Shown here piece by piece: positions 13,216 through 16,576 of a stretch of DNA of 16,576 nucleotides (position 1 is its first letter; each line of letters begins with the position of its first letter). The DNA is from Syntrophomonadaceae bacterium. GTDB lineage: Bacteria; Bacillota; Syntrophomonadia; Syntrophomonadales; Syntrophomonadaceae. A program made the translations under genes and the position numbers. The stretch covers positions 1-16,576 of the forward strand of contig JAAZOA010000174.1 in assembly GCA_012798055.1 (NCBI GenBank). Reading direction: 5' to 3'. The notes below the pieces were generated by a model. It was not told the DNA's origin. It worked only from the letters and a program-made list of their open reading frames with translations, and did not search any database.

Positions 13216-14142
13216 CTAACCCAGTTGGCGCACCAGTTCCGGCAGGGCTTCCTTCAGGTCGGCGACTAGGACATAGTCGGCGATTTTATTCATGAAAGCA
13301 TTTTCATCGTTGTTTACAGAGACGATCACCTGGGCTTCACGTACGCCTACGGTGAACTGGACCTGTCCGGATACCCCCAGGATCAAAGCCAGAGCCGGTT
13401 TGCATATCTTACCTGACAAGCCGATGATGCGCTCTTCGGGATACCATTTCTTGTCGGTGGCTACAGGTTTTGAGCAGCCTATCTCTGCCTTGAGCGCCTG
13501 AGCCACTTGCTCCACCAGGGCCAGGTCAGATTGGTCCTCCACCCCCTGGCCTACGACGACCAGGCGTTCTGCAGCCTGCAGGTCTACCGTGTCCCCTGCT
13601 TTGCTGCGGGTCTCCACCAGCTTGACCGCAGAAGCAGGTACGTTTATTTTTACTGCCTCGATACTGCCGGTTGCAGTTGGAGCTATCGGGGCAAAAGCCC
13701 GGGGCGAAACGGCAACGACCTGAGCAGGAGTCTTGATCGCCTGAGTAGCCAGGGTCGCTCCGCCCAAAGAATTCCGGGTGAAGGCCAACTGGCCACCTTC
13801 CAGGCTGAAGCCCTTGACATCGGTCAGACAACCCGCATGCATGGCCTCAGCTACCCTCCCCGCCAGTTCCTTGCCCCGTCGGTCCGAAGAAAGCAACACC
13901 ATGGAAAGGTCTTTTTGCCCTGCTGTCTGTGCCACTGCTTGAGCGCAACCCGCTGTATCGAATGAGGACATCCCGGGTTCATCGACGCTTAGGACCGCGA
14001 GGCCATGATTCGACAGTTTCTCAGCCTGGGGGCCGTTGTTGATTACCAGGGCGTATACCGGCCCTGAATCCATCTCCAGGGCTGCAGTTGCCAGCTCCAG
14101 CACCAACGCTGGATTTTCACTGAATATCAATGTGCCTGCCAT
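13216..14142 (-). CDS. etfA: Electron transfer flavoprotein alpha subunit (divergent)
   Basis: This 308-residue ETF alpha/FixB subunit binds FAD in its C-terminal domain and carries electrons between acyl-CoA dehydrogenases and FixCX. The C-terminal domain shows VVVGQGVEDQSD (195-206), GLSGKICKP, GVSGQVQFTVGV (256-267), SVNNDENA and IADYVLVADL. Several FAD-contact positions depart from characterised ETFs: GRG is GQG (Q199), the Arg after GAS is Lys (K225), and the His of IQH is Phe (F263). The ATG at 14142 lies one base after the etfB stop, with GGGGGAGGT inside the etfB end, so the two are translationally coupled. A longer frame upstream only re-reads etfB. Confidence 0.93.
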   Translation of the reverse strand: MAGTLIFSENPALVLELATAALEMDSGPVYALVINNGPQAEKLSNHGLAVLSVDEPGMSSFDTAGCAQAVAQTAGQKDLSMVLLSSDRRGKELAGRVAEAMHAGCLTDVKGFSLEGGQLAFTRNSLGGATLATQAIKTPAQVVAVSPRAFAPIAPTATGSIEAVKINVPASAVKLVETRSKAGDTVDLQAAERLVVVGQGVEDQSDLALVEQVAQALKAEIGCSKPVATDKKWYPEERIIGLSGKICKPALALILGVSGQVQFTVGVREAQVIVSVNNDENAFMNKIADYVLVADLKEALPELVRQLG

Positions 14143-14143
14143 G

Positions 14144-14893
14144 TTATCTACCTCCCCCAAAACCCTCATCAGCCAAAGCCTTGACCAGGTCACTGATGGT
14201 TTTCACCGATATTTGCCGGCGCTCCATCTCCGGAGCCAGATTGCTGATTGTCTCAACCTGAGCGGCAGGGATGGCGACGCCTAACTCATTGGCTGCCAGT
14301 ACTTCTTTGGGTTTCTTGCCTGCTTTAAGGATCTGAGTCACAGAGGGGATGCGGGCCGTATTTATGTCTGAAGACACCATGATTACGGCCGGCAATGCCA
14401 CTTCCAGGTCCTGTTCGCAGTCCTCCAGGGAGCGGGTAACCCGAGCCGTACTGCCCTCTATCTCGATCCGGTTCACGTAACCTACCTGCGGTAAACCCAA
14501 TATTTGAGCTACTCTGGAACCTACCTGGGAGGAATAATTGTCACCGCTGCCTTCTCCGAAAAGGATCAGGCCCACTGAATCTATCTTAGTGATGAGCGCT
14601 GCCAGCAGCTGTGCACTCTGGCTGCTTTCCAATTCCCCATCCCAGACCACCAGGCGTGCTTCATCGCCCCCGGCTGCCAGGGCTTCCTTGAAGGTGTCCT
14701 CCACCTCACTGGAGCCGACTCCTACCACGATCACCTGGCTATCGGTTTTTTCTTTAATCTGCACTGCTGCTTCCAGCGCATTCTTATCGATATTCCCTAA
14801 AGTCCTGGGGACATCATCCGTAACCGGCTTGCGGTTGCGTATACGGATCTGTTGGATATCAGGTATCTCTTTCATCGCGACGACAATGTTCAT
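14144..14893 (-). CDS. etfB: Electron transfer flavoprotein beta subunit
   Basis: This 249-residue ETF beta/FixA subunit forms a heterodimer with EtfA. The N-terminus MNIVVAMKEIPDIQQIRI and LGNIDKNALEAAVQIKEK are family segments, followed by AAGGDEARLVV. The nucleotide-binding loop reads GEGSGDNYSSQVG (113-125), where most homologues have a DGD/DDD-xxQ(T/V)G pattern. Q123 and G125 are kept but the acidic run is not, so AMP or second-FAD binding may be altered. Whether this ETF is bifurcating cannot be decided by eye. AAGGAAGGAG with 7-nt spacing precedes the ATG at 14893. It lies 64 nt after the acyl-CoA dehydrogenase gene on the same strand. Confidence 0.93.
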   Translation of the reverse strand: MNIVVAMKEIPDIQQIRIRNRKPVTDDVPRTLGNIDKNALEAAVQIKEKTDSQVIVVGVGSSEVEDTFKEALAAGGDEARLVVWDGELESSQSAQLLAALITKIDSVGLILFGEGSGDNYSSQVGSRVAQILGLPQVGYVNRIEIEGSTARVTRSLEDCEQDLEVALPAVIMVSSDINTARIPSVTQILKAGKKPKEVLAANELGVAIPAAQVETISNLAPEMERRQISVKTISDLVKALADEGFGGGR

Positions 14894-14957
14894 GACTATG
14901 CTCCTTCCTTTTTTCTGGCGGCCCCTTTGCTGCTCTCACCCAGCCATTTCACAGGGT

Positions 14958-16094
14958 CTACCGTAAAATATCGCCCGCCAGGATCACCTGCTGCATATGG
15001 ATGACTCCCTCGACTTGCGGCCCCATGGCAGCATCCCGATAAATCCTGGTTATTTCGTAATCCTCCATCAAACCATAAGATCCGTGGACATCCATGGAAA
15101 TCCGGGTGGCTTCCTGGGCATTGCGGGCTATCACCCATTTGGCTAAGGCGGCTTCCTTGGCGAACTCCCTGTAGTTCTTGGTGTTGTTGGCTAAAAATCC
15201 GAGGCGGTAGGCCAACCAGCGGGACGACTCATAGATGCCGGCGATCTCAGCCACCTTCATCTGGATAGCCTGGAATTTGGCTATTGGCTGTCCCCGGTGG
15301 GTCTTCTCCTTGGCGTATTTAACCGCCAGTTCGAATGCAGCCAGGGTGGTGCCCAAAGCTACCGAGTTCATGCCTATCTTGCCAAAAGCTATGCCGTACT
15401 GCAGTATTGGATAGCCATCCCCAATCTTGCCCAGCACATTCTCCACCGGCACCTGAACATCTTTGAGGTAGATATCCACCAGGTCCCCGCCGTGCCAGCC
15501 GAGCTTGGACCAGGGTTTGGAAACCGAATAGCCGGGGCAGTGTTTTTCTACGACGAAAGCTGTGGGCTGACCGCTCTCCGCTTCGATGGCGAATAATACC
15601 AGCGGGCCTTTGTAACTGGCATTGGTTATAAAGCGTTTGGTGCCGTTGAGAACAAAATGGTCTCCCCCCCGCACTGCGGAGGTGGTGAGTTGCTTGGGAT
15701 CAGATCCGGTGCCGGGCTCGGTGAAGGCAAAGGAGGCTATGTGCTCACCTTTAGCCGCTTGGGGCACAAACTTGGCCTTCTGCTCATCAGTGCCGAAGTT
15801 GACCAGGGCTCCTAACCCCAGGTTATGTGCCGATATGATCATTGCCGGCCCGCTGGACACCCGGGCAATCTGTTCCATGGCCAGAACGTAGGGGACATAG
15901 CCTGCACCAGCTCCACCGAACTCTTCCGGCACCGTCATCCCAAACAGGTCCAGTTCCGCCAGGCCAGCCATGATGTCATCAGGAACGCGGTTGTCTTTTT
16001 CGATCTGGTCTGCCACTGGCAGGATAGCCTGCTCGGCATAGTCCCGGGCCATCTTCTGGATCAGGATTTCCTCTTTACTCAAATTGAAATCCAT
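14958..16094 (-). CDS. Acyl-CoA dehydrogenase
   Basis: This 378-residue FAD acyl-CoA dehydrogenase has the normal family length and all three domains. The N-terminal helix bundle is MDFNLSKEEILIQ to about 115. The middle beta domain has FTEPGTGSD (124-132, usually PGAGSD) and KRFITNA. The C-terminal bundle has the FAD-contact HGSYGLMEDYEITRIYRDA. The catalytic Glu is E362 in QVEGVIHMQQ, the position used by short- and medium-chain enzymes. The segment GWHGGDLVDIYL replaces the more usual GIRxS motif, hinting at a non-standard acyl group. GGAGAGAGGACAG precedes the ATG. It is 48 nt downstream of another acyl-CoA dehydrogenase gene and upstream of etfBA, so electrons would pass to that ETF. Direction (oxidation or reduction) is not known. 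Confidence 0.94.
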   Translation of the reverse strand: MDFNLSKEEILIQKMARDYAEQAILPVADQIEKDNRVPDDIMAGLAELDLFGMTVPEEFGGAGAGYVPYVLAMEQIARVSSGPAMIISAHNLGLGALVNFGTDEQKAKFVPQAAKGEHIASFAFTEPGTGSDPKQLTTSAVRGGDHFVLNGTKRFITNASYKGPLVLFAIEAESGQPTAFVVEKHCPGYSVSKPWSKLGWHGGDLVDIYLKDVQVPVENVLGKIGDGYPILQYGIAFGKIGMNSVALGTTLAAFELAVKYAKEKTHRGQPIAKFQAIQMKVAEIAGIYESSRWLAYRLGFLANNTKNYREFAKEAALAKWVIARNAQEATRISMDVHGSYGLMEDYEITRIYRDAAMGPQVEGVIHMQQVILAGDILR

Positions 16095-16142
16095 CTGTCC
16101 TCTCTCCTCTCCTCAATAGAAATGCGCCCTCAATCAGGCAGA

Positions 16143-16576
16143 TCAAACGTAGAATATCTCCTCTGCCACTTCGATGCAAGTATCATCGGCGTTTTTACAT
16201 ACTTCCAGGAATGCAGCCAGATCGGGCATTATGTTCTTGATATAAAAACGGGCGGAAGCTACTTTTCCAGCGTAGAATGTGTAGTCGAAATTATCCTTGC
16301 CGATTTCGTCGATCTTCTTCTGGGCAATCAAGGCCATCTCCAGCAGGAGTTTGCCCGCCCATATTTTGCCGGTAGCGTGCAGCACCCGGGTGGCATAAGT
16401 CTGGGCCATCCCCGGGGTGGCGAACAGCCCCGTCATCACTTTGAGTGCTTCATTATAGTTCCTCATGGCTTCGTTATAGATAGCGAATTCCGTTTCGAGT
16501 CCAGCCGCATCTTTATTAGCGGCTACAAAATCAATTATGTGCTTCATCCAGGCGGCAAAGATTTCGCCTTTTTTCA
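16143..16576 (-). CDS. C-terminal part of a large acyl-CoA dehydrogenase, start beyond right edge
   Basis: About 144 codons of an open frame enter from the right edge and end at TGA 16143-16145. An internal Met near 16547 is not a real start: the frame continues upstream as KKGEIFAAW. The mostly helical sequence has AIYNEAMRNYNEAL, AQTYATRVLHATGKIWAGKLLLEMALIAQKK and FYAGKVASARFYIKNIMPD. It matches the extra C-terminal domain (Acyl-CoA_dh_C type) of the 580-600 residue acyl-CoA dehydrogenases. The main catalytic domains lie outside the window. It is followed after 48 nt by the smaller acyl-CoA dehydrogenase, giving two dehydrogenases in tandem that share one ETF. Confidence 0.82.
   Translation of the reverse strand, partial: KKGEIFAAWMKHIIDFVAANKDAAGLETEFAIYNEAMRNYNEALKVMTGLFATPGMAQTYATRVLHATGKIWAGKLLLEMALIAQKKIDEIGKDNFDYTFYAGKVASARFYIKNIMPDLAAFLEVCKNADDTCIEVAEEIFYV

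Noticed and set aside
1..16576. CRISPR arrays, tRNA or rRNA genes, insertion sequences, phage genes
   Set aside because: I saw no regularly spaced direct repeats, no tRNA T-arm motif, and no transposase, integrase or phage protein motifs on either strand.

Overview
The window reads as chromosome from an anaerobic Firmicute with moderately high GC. The evidence is strong AGGAGG-type ribosome sites, frequent GTG and TTG starts, short SHOCT-domain membrane proteins, and a fatty-acyl/ETF/FixCX cluster of the kind found in syntrophic or Desulfotomaculum-like clostridia. This placement is inference from gene content; no rRNA or tRNA gene is present to test it. I see no phage, insertion sequence or CRISPR array. 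The window looks chromosomal, with one decayed gene.

Left part (1-4580). A cysteine synthase runs off the left edge on the minus strand. About 600 bases without a convincing gene follow, containing a perfect 14-bp palindrome. Two convergent nitroreductase-family genes come next. Between the second of these and an agmatine-to-putrescine operon (agmatine deiminase, then N-carbamoylputrescine amidase) lies the broken 3' end of an HgcB-like 4Fe-4S ferredoxin gene. The agmatine operon and the divergent tcdA-like gene each have a recognisable sigma-A-type promoter in the 186-bp region between them.

Middle (4765-8560, mostly plus strand). tcdA-like tRNA t6A dehydratase is followed by two tandem SHOCT-domain membrane peptides closed by a textbook terminator. 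A two-gene unit of cupin plus RuBisCO-like protein (RLP) ends in a terminator whose loop holds the RLP stop codon. The RLP keeps the carbamylated lysine but has the KDDH signature and lacks other carboxylase residues. Its pairing with a cupin resembles the methylthio-xylulose-phosphate branch of 5'-methylthioadenosine metabolism. A convergent minus-strand gene encodes what looks like only the sensor half of a histidine kinase.

Right part (8673-16576, all minus strand). Transcription order from the right is: the C-terminal part of a large acyl-CoA dehydrogenase, a second acyl-CoA dehydrogenase, etfB, etfA, an enoyl-CoA hydratase/isomerase, a 4-hydroxybutyrate-type CoA-transferase, a structured intergenic element, a MarR regulator with its own operator-like palindrome, fixC and fixX, then a hairpin terminator. 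Together these could activate an organic acid as its CoA ester, oxidise or reduce it at the alpha-beta position, and pass electrons through ETF to FixCX and the quinone pool (or the reverse). Both ETF subunits are divergent at flavin- and nucleotide-contact motifs. Substrate and electron direction cannot be decided from this window.
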